NCBI GenBank assembly: GCA_030605675.1
Contig: JAUWHV010000162.1
Location: 1 to 11,947, forward strand
DNA from: Deltaproteobacteria bacterium
GTDB lineage: Bacteria > Desulfobacterota > Dissulfuribacteria > Dissulfuribacterales > UBA3076
DNA length: 11,947 nt
Direction of reading: 5' to 3'
Part shown: positions 11,604 through 11,947 of the stretch, piece after piece
Layout: each line of letters opens with the position of its first letter
Position numbering within the stretch: position 1 is the first letter of the stretch
The notes under the pieces: generated by a model
The model's database searches: none
The model's input: the letters and a program-made list of their open reading frames with translations, nothing else
Told to the model about the DNA's origin: nothing
Translations under genes and position numbers: made by a program

Positions 11604-11947
11604 ATGAGCAAGCAAAAATTTGAGCGTACTAAGCCGCACGTCAATGTAGGTACAATTGGTCATATTGATCATGGTAAGACCACGCTTACCACAGCCATAA
11701 CTCGTATTTTAGCTGAGCAGGGGAAGGCGGAGTATATTCCTTTTGATGCTATTGATAAGGCCCCTGAGGAGCGGGAGCGTGGTATTACCATAGCTACGGC
11801 TCATGTGGAGTATGAGACTGACAAGCGTCATTATGCCCATGTGGATTGTCCTGGTCATGCTGATTATATCAAGAACATGATTACAGGTGCTGCTCAGATG
11901 GATGGTGCTATTTTGGTAGTTGGCGCTGATGATGGTCCGATGCCTCA
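11604..11947 (+). CDS. tuf: Elongation factor Tu (5' part, continues beyond window)
   Basis: EF-Tu brings aminoacyl-tRNA to the ribosome as a GTP complex. The first 114 codons show G1 GHIDHGKT (Ile where most species have Val), the switch I block DKAPEERERGITIATAHVEYE, and G3 DCPGHADYIKNMITGAAQMDGAILVVGADDGPMP. These identify EF-Tu and exclude EF-G, which lacks the KFERTKPHVNVGTIGH start. Start ATG 11604 has GGAGG (11593-11597) 6 bases upstream. Codons favour U endings (GGT, GAT, CAT), fitting high expression. It directly follows rpsG by 108 bp; fusA, which usually separates the two, is absent here. The 3' end lies outside the window. Confidence 0.98.
   Translation, partial: MSKQKFERTKPHVNVGTIGHIDHGKTTLTTAITRILAEQGKAEYIPFDAIDKAPEERERGITIATAHVEYETDKRHYAHVDCPGHADYIKNMITGAAQMDGAILVVGADDGPMP

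Overview
The window looks like a chromosomal housekeeping region of an uncultured or little-studied Desulfobacterota (deltaproteobacterial) bacterium. This assignment is an inference. It rests on the EF-Tu switch region (GITIATAHVEYET-type), a PilZ protein of the TIGR02266-like type common in that group, an ispG-proS-RSH cluster, and moderate G+C with 8-bp intergenic repeats. No phage, CRISPR, defence or plasmid gene was found.

Layout. Positions 1-343 hold the 3' end of a class I fumarate hydratase beta-subunit gene. A 109-bp inverted-repeat element abuts its stop. Then come queC (queuosine/archaeosine precursor synthesis), a YkgJ-type cysteine-cluster protein and an overlapping TIM-barrel sugar-phosphate-isomerase-like protein, all on the + strand. 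A PilZ-domain gene (- strand) is divergent from rpmB (L28, + strand). Between rpmB and the next operon sits a 172-bp MITE-like element with 27-bp imperfect terminal inverted repeats and an 8-bp or longer target duplication. The - strand operon ispG > proS > RSH (isoprenoid precursors, prolyl-tRNA synthetase, ppGpp synthetase/hydrolase) is tightly coupled by TAATG and GTGA overlaps. A single-domain response regulator (+) converges on an S-adenosylmethionine hydrolase gene (-), which lies just downstream of a tRNA-Pro(GGG) gene. A 460-bp leader region leads into rpsL, rpsG and the 5' part of tuf.

The translation genes are the core: rpsL-rpsG-tuf is a 'str' operon from which fusA is missing between rpsG and tuf. 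It has its own sigma70-like promoter and a strong terminator-like hairpin in the leader.

The most unusual material is in the repeats. Short 8-bp tandem arrays occur at three or four places: around the 3' end of queC, where the first unit supplies the stop codon; upstream of the response regulator; and inside proS, where five perfect units are translated as an 8-residue-periodic linker between the catalytic and editing domains. No clearly new multi-gene system is visible. The repeat families, the MITE and the rpsL leader are the best leads.
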